The notes beneath the pieces are model-generated. The model was given only the letters and a program-made list of their open reading frames with translations. It searched no databases and had not been told where the DNA came from. Positions 20,032 to 29,672 of a stretch of DNA of 49,490 nt are shown here, piece by piece (the stretch's first letter is position 1; the number at the start of each line of letters is the position of its first letter). The position numbers and the translations under genes were made by a program. Source of the stretch: Rachicladosporium sp. CCFEE 5018 (taxonomy: Eukaryota > Ascomycota > Dothideomycetes > Cladosporiales > Cladosporiaceae); contig KZ111160.1 of the NCBI GenBank assembly GCA_002077045.2, forward strand, positions 476,286-525,775, given 5' to 3'.

Positions 20032-23000
20032 ATGTTCGCCCGTCTAGCGACCACCGCGTCACTAGTCATCCTCACCCTCACCCTCACGCACTCGATCTGG
20101 GCCCAGAACGTCATCACTATCACCCAACACCGCAGCGTCTGTAGCGCAGTCTACACCTCAGCCTCCACGACCGTTACAGTCATCCAGTCCACAGTCACCG
20201 TGACTCCTTCATCAAATTACGGCGCTCCCTCCGCATCAGCCTCCGCACTCAGCGACGCAGCCCTGAACGCCGGCTCGCCGTTCTCAGTCGAAATTGCGCC
20301 TGGAACTTGGCTGACACTGGACGGTTCGACGACTACGAACGCCTCATTGGCGGCTCAATATGTCATCCGCAACGGCGGTTTCTACTCCGCGACAAATGGG
20401 CAGCAAGTCTCCGCGAACCCTGGCGATTCCACCGTTTCCCTCGCGCCTTTGGCCGAAGTAGGCAGCATAACCTGCTGCTTCAGCTTTGTCAACGGCGTAC
20501 TCACGTGGACGAACCCGGCTTTCGCCAATGGCGCAGCGACGTTCTATGCTAGTAAGCTCGGGGACGGGGGAAGTGTGGCGGCGAGTTTGAAGGGGAGTCA
20601 GCCACAGGGGTATATGAAGGTTGTTGTTAGGGCTGCGGCGCCGCCGGGGGGCAGTGGTGCGGCGAGTGGGACGATGAGTGTGAGTACGAGTTATGTTATG
20701 CAGAGTATGGCTTCGAGTGCGCCGCCGGGAGGGTATTCGCCACCGGCCCCTGTGGGCTACTCGAGCACTGGGGTCGTGGGGAGTTCAAGCCAGGGCGTAC
20801 CGACGTTTGTGTATAGTCCGCCTGCTTCTGCGAGCCCGACATCGACGACCGCGGGTGTGCCGGAAGGATATAGCAGTGTGGCTGCTTCGTCGAGCACGGC
20901 TAGCTCCAAGGTCAGCTCTACGTCTGCGGCTGCGAGTGTGCCTTCTGGATATATTGTCACGAGTGCGTCCGCGAGTTCGAGCTCGGCCAATACGCTCTCT
21001 ACAGTCAGCGCGCCGGGAACGCCGATCGGTCCTGATAACCCGGCATACTCGCGAGTCTCGAGCACCAGCAGCTCTGCCGCCATCTCTGCATTAACGCCTG
21101 CAGGCTACGTCTCTTCAACGGCGAGCAGCTCTCGCTCCACAGCATCAACCTCAACCATTATGCTCGCCAGCGCGACTCCAAGCGCACCGACATCCTCGAC
21201 AGGTGGACCTTACATCGCAACCGAGAATTCCAGCCAAGCGCCGGGCCCTAGCTCTGCGGTCATAGTCTTCCCTTCAACTAGCTCTCCAGGAGGCCAGATC
21301 GCGACGGAGTACTCCAATCAAGCACCCGGCCCGAGCTCTCCCGTTGTGGCCTTCTCGTCTACATCGTCTCCTGGCGGGCATATTGCGACGGAGTACACGA
21401 ATCAAGCTCCTGGGTCTACTTTTGGGACTCCCGTCATGGCTGGATCGTCTACTGCTACTGCTAGCTCGGTGAACACGCTGCCGACGTATACTTCCAATGG
21501 TGTGCCGATTGGACTGGACAATCCTGGCTATGGCGGATCGACCGCAGCAAGCAGCAGTGTCAGCAGCACTAGCTCTGTTGGCGTACCGCCGATATATGGG
21601 CCTACGACTACGACGACGAGCAGCAGCAGCAGCGGTGTCAGGAGTAGCAGCAGTGCCAGCAGTAGCAGCTCTGTCGGCCTCCCACCGATCTATGGACCGA
21701 CAACGACTACGACAACAGTAAGCAGTAGCAGCAGCTCTCTCGCAGTGCCGCCTATCTATGGGCTGACTACCACGACTACTACTAGCAGCATCAGCAGCAG
21801 TAGCGCCTTGGCTGTGCCTACTATCTACGGCCCAAACACGACTACTACCAAGGTCGGCAGCAGTAGCAGCAGCTCTGGAGTTGTGCCTCCAATCTATGGT
21901 CCAACCACAACAACGACGACCAGTGCTGCAAGCTCGAGCAGCTCAAGTAGCTCGAGCTCAGCCATCGTGCCTTCAATATACGGACCAACAACCACGACGA
22001 CCACCTCGTCGGCAGCCTCATCATCTTCAAGCAGCTCTGCGATCGTTCCACCCATCTACGGCCCGACCACAACGTCCACTACATCCTCGACCACATCACG
22101 CAGCAGCTCAACATCCTCACCATTCTTCTTCACAGACATCATGACCTCCTCCTCCCAACCCTTCGGCTCGCCTCCAGCCTCCACAGCCTTCACAACCTCC
22201 TCAACCTCCTCCGCCACACCACCCTCAAGCACCATCCCCGCCTGCCCCTCCGGCAACAACACCCTCTTCTACGACTCCGGCGGTGCAATCTACCGCCTCC
22301 TCTGCGACATAGACTCTCTACCCGGATCCTACAACAGTGCTGCGAGACCGAATTTCCAGGGCTGTCTGGGCATCTGTGACGATGACACGCAGTGCGCGGC
22401 TGTGGCGTTCAATGGGCAGGTGGCGTACGGCGGGACTTGTTATTTCAAGACGAGTGTGCAGAGCTATGCGAGTAGTCCGGGGGTGTACTTCGCGTTATTG
22501 GTCAGTCCGGCGCCGGCTGGAGGGGCATCGAGTTCGTCGACGGGGTCTGTCTCCAGCACGAGGTCGACGTCTAGCACAGCTACAGCGATGGGACCTACGG
22601 TCACGACTACTACGAGCTCGACATCGAGTAGTGTCGTGATAATGGGCCCAATGGTCACGACCACGACTACCTCGAGTACGGGGATGTCGAGCAGCAGCTC
22701 CTCGAGCGCTGCGCCAGCTGCCACAGCGACTGGGACGAATTCCTTCACCTGCGCCGCCAACAACGGCCAGGCCATCACCGACGCAGCAGGTATTCAGTAC
22801 ATCATCTCCTGCGGCAGCGAGTCAAGCAGCGGCAGCTACGCCAGCTACGGCGCCGCAGCCTCGTTCAACGACTGCTTCAATAACTGTGATGTCAATTACC
22901 AGGCTCCAGGAGGCACGAATTGCACTGCTTTTACTTACTTTGGCGGCAACAGCGGCGTGGGCGGCGGAACGTGCTTCGTCAAGAACGAGCTGGGCGAGAT

Positions 23001-23911
23001 ATTCCTACCCGGGAATGCGCAGTTGGTAGGCGTGATCAAGCTGGCGTACTACGTTGCGCCCTCGAGCAGTAGCGCGGCGGTGGTATCCACCACGTCCACA
23101 ACATCCAGCACAACCAGCACCGCTCCGCCAATAACGACGAGCAGCGCCTCCCTCTCCTCCTCTGCTGCATCGACCTCAACTTCAATCTCAACATCAACAG
23201 GCCCCTACCTCGTTCTCCCCTCCCCCACACCCTGTGACTTCGGTGACCCACCAAACTACGACGAGGACGACTCGTACTGTGAAGTCGACTTACCCTTCAA
23301 TGCGCAGATCTACTCCACAACCTCGCAGAGAACATACGCCTCGACAAACGGCTACATTTCCCTCCTGCAGGGCTCATCTCAATACTCCACGCGCCAGCTA
23401 CCGGCTTCGAATATCCCCAACAACACCGTCGTGCCGTTGTTCGACGATCTGTTCTTGTATGGGTCACCGCCGACGGGGACCGGCGTGCAAGGCGCGAATA
23501 TACAGGGGATATGGTATCAGATCCAGGGCAGCGCGGTGGTGTGGGAGTATTATGCTGGGCGGGGTGGGGATGCGACGAGTATATATCACTTCACTGTGGC
23601 TTATGATAGTAATTTGCCGGGGACGTGGCGGTATAAGTATTACTCCGTCGGGACTTCAGGGAGTGACGCAGGGGTCAATGGGGCGAGTGCTGCGGTGGGG
23701 ATGCAAGGTTGTGAGTACCGTCCTCTACTAAAAATGGCGAGGGTGGTTTGCTAACTTTGTGTGTGCAGTGGGTGCCAACGGAGCGACGACAGCGACGCAG
23801 TATTCGTTCCGGAATAACGTGATTACGCCGGGACTGGTGTTGACGTGTAGTGGGAGTACGAGTGAGTGCACGGCGGGGAGTCCGTCGTTGGTGACGGTCT
23901 CCATAGGGTGA
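20032..23911 (+). CDS. Giant secreted Ser/Thr-rich PAN-domain protein (copy A)
   Basis: CDS is join(20032..23710,23769..23911), 1273 aa. A signal peptide (about residues 1-25, ending near HSIWAQ) is followed by a conserved N-terminal module (about 30-205, containing SITCCFSFVNGVLTW). A long Ser/Thr-rich stalk follows. It contains three GGxIATExxxQAPG units and seven [VL]P-x-IYGP units separated by poly-Thr and poly-Ser runs. Two cysteine-containing PAN/Apple-like domains come next (about 740-835 and 903-1010, with FQGCLGICDDDTQCAAVAF and FNDCFNNCD). A C-terminal module (about 1062-1273), with TYASTNGYISL and VVPLFDDLFLY, resembles nidogen-like beta domains. It is probably a heavily O-glycosylated wall or adhesive protein. 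No GPI signal is evident, and function is not established. The last intron lies inside the C-terminal module. Confidence 0.8.
21199..21420 (+). repeat. Three GGxIATE...QAPG coding repeats (copy A)
   Basis: Three consecutive units of about 30 codons encode GGPYIATENSSQAPGPSS, GGQIATEYSNQAPGPSS and GGHIATEYTNQAPGS. They are present in copy B at about 44459-44680. Confidence 0.7.
21580..22085 (+). repeat. Seven PxIYGP / poly-Thr / poly-Ser coding repeats (copy A)
   Basis: Seven degenerate units of roughly 22-30 codons each contain a [VL]P-x-IYG core, then a Thr run, then a Ser run of variable length. AGC/ACT-type codon runs make the DNA prone to slippage. Copy B has seven units at about 44841-45310 with different run lengths. 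Confidence 0.75.
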
Positions 23912-24261
23912 TCTGCTCGACCACGCGTGGACAGGGTGAATAGGAGCGCATTCTGTAGCTTATACTAGCATGATCGAAGTCTTCTAGACGGCATGTTGCG
24001 TCGGATGAGGCACACTGTGGCATTGGCGTGAAGGATATTGCGAGTCGGTGCATCGGTAAAACAAGTAGTGCTATCACCATATCTGTACGAATCTAGCTGC
24101 TTCACAACGCCAAAACGCCATCGCATAGGTAACTCTGGCCAACCTCCTCAGCCAACATCCCACCAAATGCTCACTTCGTCCCAAAATACCCGTCCATGCC
24201 TCAGCACATCGATCCCCGAAATCTATACCCACATCCCCATCTCAGTTCTCCACACCAATAT
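23912..24261. other. Convergent intergenic region before the OSBP gene (copy A)
   Basis: These 350 bp separate the stop codons of the Ser/Thr-rich gene and the OSBP-related gene. They are nearly identical to copy B (47135-47483). No feature is recognised. Confidence 0.5.
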
Positions 24262-24501
24262 CTACATAGCAGCATACTCCCTCGGCTCACTAATCCCAAA
24301 CTCCCCACTATGCAATCCCCTCATAACATCCCACCCCTCCTCCGTCAACACCGGCCGGCCTCTAGGCTCCGTGGCTCCCGTGAAGAATCGTGGCTTCCAC
24401 TCGATATTCGCCGCTTTCCTCTCCGCCGCCTTGGCCCGCTGCTTCTCCTCCAGCTCCTGCTTCACCGTCGTGGCCCGCGCGTACTCTTTCCGCATTATGG
24501 C
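24262..24501 (-). CDS. OSBP-related protein, C-terminal fragment cut by gap (copy A)
   Basis: The last 79 codons and the stop of the OSBP-related gene are present. They run from AIMRKEYARA to the C-terminus EPREYAAM and include WKPRFFTGATEPRGRP. The gene then runs into the 100-N gap. The complete copy is at 47484-48953. The truncation is an assembly boundary, not evidence of a broken gene. Confidence 0.85.
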   Translation of the reverse strand, partial: AIMRKEYARATTVKQELEEKQRAKAAERKAANIEWKPRFFTGATEPRGRPVLTEEGWDVMRGLHSGEFGISEPREYAAM

Positions 24502-24601
24502 NNNNNNNNNNNNNNNNNNNNNNNNNNNNNNNNNNNNNNNNNNNNNNNNNNNNNNNNNNNNNNNNNNNNNNNNNNNNNNNNNNNNNNNNNNNNNNNNNNN
24601 N
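24502..24601. other. 100-N assembly gap at the junction of the two copies
   Basis: Exactly 100 N join the OSBP C-terminal fragment (minus strand) directly to an LCB1 N-terminal fragment (minus strand). The rest of OSBP, the rest of LCB1 and anything between them are missing. Translating across the gap gives a chimeric frame that is not a gene. Confidence 0.97.
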
Positions 24602-24942
24602 AGCCGCTCATTTGATTGGCGCTCGAACTCGGTTTCCTCGCTCGCGAGGGGTTCGGGCGTCCAGTCTTCGACTAGGTCATCGATCTCGTCTTCCGTAAGG
24701 GGGATGGTCTTGTTGCGGTTCGTGGAGTAGGATTGCGCGAGGAGGTAGCGGACTGCGAAGATGAAGAGGAAGAGCTCGACTGCTGTTCGCACGGGGTCGT
24801 TTTGGTGGGAGGACTTGATGTAGCGGATGACGATGGATGAGCCGGGGATGCGCTGGAAGGAGGATACGGCGGTGTCGACGAAGCGCACTGCTGTGGAGGG
24901 AAGCTGGGTGTCCTGGATGCTGGAGAGGTAGGAGGAGTTCAT
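24602..24942 (-). CDS. LCB1: LCB1, N-terminal fragment cut by gap (copy B)
   Basis: The first 113 codons of the serine palmitoyltransferase subunit 1 gene are present, from ATG at 24942 to QSNER at the gap edge. They include the N-terminal hydrophobic segment. The sequence matches copy A (1491-1831) almost perfectly, with a few synonymous changes. The rest is lost in the N gap, so its integrity cannot be judged. Confidence 0.88.
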
Positions 24943-25395
24943 GGTTGCGAAGGAGGTCAATCTTATTTGGTTGTGCGCATGTCCTGGCGGGTTTCTTGAG
25001 TGGTTGGGTATAGTCTATTCAAATATGTGTTAAGGCCATGCAAATCCTGTGTCCCTATCGCGATATGCTCGAAGGCAAGGACACTTCCAATGACCCTGTT
25101 GCATCTTACCCATCACGCCCTTGTCATCATCAATCTCGGATGTCTCGGTACTTTTGGATCCGAGAATAAAACGTCCCGGCATGCCGATCAGACATTATGA
25201 CTTGCATTGGCCTCGTGGTCCTGCACTAGCTACCATCTGCTCGGATCTGGTACCTGGACGTTTTGCGGATCTTCAACCAGAAGACAGAACTTGATTACGC
25301 AGGATCTACATCCTGAACACTCCACTTGCGTCTACTAAAGACATTTGCACTTTTTCCGGGCGAGCCCCATACCAAGGCAGACTCTCTCAGATATC
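24943..25395. promoter_or_regulatory. Divergent promoter LCB1/TAN1 (copy B)
   Basis: This is the counterpart of 1832-2284, with scattered substitutions and small compensating indels. No element is assigned. Confidence 0.45.
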
Positions 25396-26586
25396 ATGGA
25401 GCAAAGCGGTAAGCGTAAAGCAGAGGCGTCTGGCAGAGATGGCGACGATAAAAGGACGAAGGTCAGTCCGGATCAAAGAAGAAGCGCCGAATTCGCCGTT
25501 AGTTGTTCTGTGCTAATTGTGTCATCATGAAGACTAAGAAGCAATGGCAAGTACCTCGCAAGAACGGTCGCGACAACGAGCCAGCTCGTGCAATGCAGCC
25601 CGGTGACAGTGGCATTTTCGCGACATGCATCAAGGGCAAGGAAGGGAAGTGCGTTGGCGAGCTTCGAGATCTCTTCACAGAGTACGCTGGACTGCTCTAC
25701 GGCGCAGCGACCGGTGACGATCAGCAAGACGACGATGGAGCGGCAGAAGACATCGAGAAGAGCCTCGAAGCCGAAATCGCCAGTATCAAGAAGCCATCAA
25801 CGGCGCATCTCTTCTCGCCCGTCAAGATCGATGTCCAGTGCGGTAAGCCGGCGCCTGCGCGATCATTCAAGCGACTAGACTAACGTAATGCAGTCGTATT
25901 CTTCAAAACGGTGGCACCCGTCGATCCGGTCGGTCTCGTGTCGCGAATATGCGAAGATGCGGTAGCGAACCCACAACGCAAGCGGACTCGGACTGTGAAG
26001 CGACTGGTGCCTCTGACCATGATGGGCCGAGCATCAGCGGAAGGTCTTGAGAAAGTAGCTAACGAAGTGCTCGCGCCACATTTCCATACAGAGCCAATTT
26101 CGCTACGAACAGTGTGTACTCCCTTACTTGATATGGTTGCAACGCAGCACATCACAGTACTAACTCCGATGTTTAGTACGCCATCCGGACAAATATTCGA
26201 AACCACAGTATACTCAAACGCGAGGATATTATCAACCAAGTAGCGTCTCTCGTCGGCCCACCACACACAGTTGATCTAAAGAACTATGATCACTTGATCT
26301 TGGTAGAGGTCTATCAGGTAAGTCCAGACTCCACACCATATCCAAGACTGCATGAAGCCGCGAAAGGCAATCTGGCGCTAATAATCGTGTGCAGAACATA
26401 TGTGGCGTCAGTGTGATCGATCGTCGATTTGAGGAGCTGAAGCGCTACAATCTGTCGGAGATATTTGAGCCAACCGCGAAAGAGTCCAGTCAGGCGGTGA
26501 ATGGTAACAGCGTGTCGGAAAGCCACGGTGATAGCAGAGTAGCTACTGCGGGTGAAGCTGCAGCTGATATGGAGACTGGGAGTTGA
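25396..26586 (+). CDS. TAN1: THUMP-domain tRNA acetylation factor Tan1 (copy B)
   Basis: CDS is join(25396..25461,25533..25842,25894..26111,26177..26317,26395..26586), 308 aa. All splice sites of copy A are kept. A single extra base lies in intron 3 (GATATGGTTG against GATATGTTG), which supports that segment being intronic. Replacements such as EDQQ to DDQQ, DDIEKSLD to EDIEKSLE and MTMM to LTMM fall in the acidic insert or outside the THUMP core. Both copies look functional. Confidence 0.88.
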
Positions 26587-27397
26587 TATTATGCAGCTTT
26601 CTGATCACATGCCGTTCCGTGGACGCAAGGCACTGGAGCAGACCAATATGCTCGTGAATGCAGAGTCGGCTGTAGGCTTCTGTCATAGCAAACTTGTAGC
26701 CAGACCAGTGTCATGCACGTGTCGATGACATGCCTGTAGCACGGTCAATAGTAATGCCAATAGACGAAGTGGTCCTACTTTCGAAGTACAGCACCAAGGT
26801 GGCTGCCCACTTCCCGCTGACTACGCGCCCAGACTCTCGCTAGATGAGACGCCTTGATTGAGGTCTCACGCACTCATCTATGCACGTCTTCGTCAATTTG
26901 ACGCCACGCGGGTGTCACGCTGCAATGGAACGAAGCCTATGTGGATAGTGGACAAGACAAGTTGCGGACGAGTCGGTGACAAAAGCTCGCAATCCCGACG
27001 CCTCGGAGCTGGGACTCGTTTGTCACGCGGCAGTAGCGTGGCCAGCAGCCGCAAGGCAAAAGCACGACCTCGCTCGGTGCTTGCTCCTTCTAGAAGACTA
27101 GACGAACGCACCACTCCACCACTGGACATGCCTTCTCGCTTCTCTACAGCACCAAGCACTGCGGTCTCGCCTAACGGCCCGCTGCCAGACACCCATGTGA
27201 GTTCGGCGATCGCATTTAGGCTTTCATCGTAGGCGATTCCTGGCCCGCGCCAGACCCAGATCCACGCCGCGTGCTGGCTGCGTGTGCTGCGCCATTAGAT
27301 GACGATTTGATTTCCCCTACGCTCCGTATGCCGACTCGCCTGGCTGCTGCCGCTGGTGAGAGCCAAGAGCCAGTGAGGGCCTGGCTCCGGCTCCGCG
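26587..27397. other. Intergenic region upstream of the kinase-like gene (copy B)
   Basis: This is the counterpart of 3475-4286. Small indels relative to copy A change the open frames, so a long protein is unlikely. A 5' UTR or promoter role is likely. Confidence 0.4.
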
Positions 27398-27583
27398 ATG
27401 GCGTTAGGACAAGCGAGAATGCGCGAGTTTCGTTCAGATTCATTCAGCTACGCGACAGGGTGGATGCGTGAGGCGTTCATTCCTGCCGCCGTCGCCTGTC
27501 TGCTGATGGGAGTGGTGTATATGCCCATCTCGCCTCTTATTGCAGCCGTGTGCTTGCTTGAGGATGCATCGCTGGCGTTATGA
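27398..27583 (+). other. Conserved uORF overlapping the kinase start (copy B)
   Basis: The 61-codon frame has the same ATG and the same TGA overlapping the kinase ATG (27580-27583) as copy A. It begins MALGQARMREF and differs from copy A by one residue. Function is unknown. Confidence 0.35.
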
Positions 27584-28712
27584 CTGCTGCCACTTACGAC
27601 AGGAGTCTGCCCTTGCTTCTGGACGGCTATGCTGCACTTAAGGATGGACGGGGCGGTCTGTCTCCAAGAATGGGCTATAGAAATTCGGCTGGTCCGATAA
27701 GCATGTCAATTACGACGAAGCCTGCGAGATCTGTCGACCGCGCCACTGTTATGAAAGTCGCCGGTGCGGTATTGAAGACGAGCAATATTCAGGTGGAAAG
27801 CTACCATGGCTGCCTGTACCGGACCTTCCTACTCCGGGCAAAGGACGACACCTTCTGTTTGATGAAGTGCATGCCGCATCCCAGCATCCGACTCATGCGA
27901 CTCGAGGACGACCAGCTCGCAACTGAGGCAGCGGTGTTACGATTGCTCGACCGACGAGGCGACATTGCCCCGGCTGTGGTAGACTATCAAGCGGCATCTT
28001 CAACTTTGGGGACATCCTACTTGATTTCGGGACCTTTTACCGGCACTGTGCTCGGTACTAGCAGCTCACCTCTTTCTGGAGAGCGACGCCAGACCCTCGA
28101 TCGAAGTATTGGACGTCACGTTAGCCGTCTCGCCACTCTGACAGGCCGAGCCTTCGGACCTTTGCTCCGACCCTACACCCAGTCCTGGGCGCAGTGCTTC
28201 GGGGCTTTGCTCGAGAGCGTTCTGCGAGACGCAGAGGACTGTCTGATCAGCCTGCCCTACGATGCCGTCCGACTGAGCATCCGCAAGCACGCGTCTGCTC
28301 TTGACAAGATCTCCGAGCCCCAACTAACTCTTCTTGGTGCTGCTGGTGATGACAACGTTGCCTTCGACCCACGCAGTCATCGTCTGACTTCACTACTGGA
28401 CTACGGAACGGCAATCTGGGGTGACCCAATGATGTCCGACTACCTTCGCAAGCCGAGCAAGGCGTTTCTTGACGGCTACGGTGAACGACTTGCGGACGAC
28501 TCAGACGCGCGGATACGACAATTATTGTAAGTCTTTCGTGTATGAAGTCACTGGTACATCGCTGACTTGTTCCAATCAGATATATCCTATACCACGCTGT
28601 CTATTCGATCGTCGAGCAGTGCCTCCGGCCACAGGCTGATGATGACTCAGGCGTGGCTCGCCGATCTCTGACCACTGCGCTGCGGTGTCTTGTCACTCTG
28701 CCTGTACCCTGA
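27580..28712 (+). CDS. APH-fold kinase-like protein lacking the HxD motif (copy B)
   Basis: CDS is join(27580..28526,28580..28712), 359 aa. The same HxD-lacking loop LGAAGDDN is present, so the loss predates the duplication or allele split. The retained features (K96, E116, N259, D274, WGDP) are also the same. Replacements relative to copy A include H35N, S67T, V298D and IV to LA at 304-305. The final intron here has a consensus GTAAGT donor, unlike the GTAACT of copy A. Confidence 0.7.
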
Positions 28713-29672
28713 ACCCCACTCGAGCATTCGACATTTCTACCGAGCACGTCGAGGCCGCATGCCTTGGACTGAATTTCACAGCTTACGCCCACACCTCCGC
28801 CGTGGCCGCTATGCTGCCTTGTGACACTGCGACCCACGCACACGATCGAGACGGTCATTGAGAGTCGCCTTCAGTGGCGCTTTCACTCATGCAGGGCCGA
28901 GCTCATCGCGAGCCACCCGCGCATGTCTCTTGGTCACTGTACGGCTGGACGCCAGGCTCTGCACGAACACGAACCGTCCGCAGCGCCGGTGTATGTCAGC
29001 GGTGGAGAATTCTAGCCGCGCGAAGGGCCAGTGACGAGGATATGCTTGAGGTGGAAGCCGAAAAAGCGCACCGCGAGCGGCGCAGGTCGTGGCGATCGCA
29101 GACGGTCCCGGGGAGAAAGATGCTTACATCAGTTGTGTGGGATCGTAGATATTAGATGTACACAGCATGCTACATGCTTTCGTGCCACAATCGCCTTCCC
29201 TCACTTCCGCGTGCGCACAGACCACTTGAGATACTCGGATCAACAATAGCACTGTCCATATTTCACTGCATCGTCCGTGATCACCAGTCATGCTTCCACG
29301 GTATGATAGCAATATCTTGGTGTTGATCCGGGTATCGTGTGTCGAGTTTGTCCGACAAGGTATGCATTACCATCAAGTGGTGTCTGTTCTGTAACAAATA
29401 TGTAGTCACTTCCTGAATGGAACGCTCAAATTGAAGTCAACGATGAGAACATCCGCTGTGGTAGTTTTATTGACTCTGTAGGTGCTGTAGACCTTCATCA
29501 ATATATTTGAGATGACACTACATCGTTCATGTGGTCACTAGTGTACAGTAGCGAAGCTATACAGTCAAATCCATGGTCGTTGACCGTCGGTCACATGACG
29601 TCTATAACCCCAACCCCAACCACATATGCGTACCCCTAATCCGTTGCAGCAACATCGATCGTATGCATCCGT
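28713..29672. other. Convergent intergenic region, patchily diverged (copy B)
   Basis: This is the counterpart of 5601-6609. The stretch of about 28730-29160 is only loosely similar to copy A. From about 29219 to 29470 the copies are again nearly identical. No conserved coding frame is seen. Confidence 0.5.

Larger units (their letters stand above)
1491..24501. repeat. Large direct duplication, copy A
   Basis: This stretch aligns collinearly with 24602-47723. The offset is about +23111 at TAN1 and +23222 at the OSBP end. The drift comes from small indels, the 119-bp deletion and the 73-bp excess of the second N gap. All genes occur in the same order and strand. Similarity is high but uneven by eye; no identity value was computed. 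Confidence 0.95.

Noticed and set aside
21580..22085. Regularly spaced repeats that could be mistaken for a CRISPR-like array
   Set aside because: The repeats are in frame inside a secreted protein gene, vary in length and encode Thr/Ser runs. The organism is a fungus.
24262..24960. A continuous minus-strand frame across the N gap joining OSBP and LCB1 sequence
   Set aside because: It is an artefact of translating 100 N. The two halves belong to different genes, each complete elsewhere in the window.
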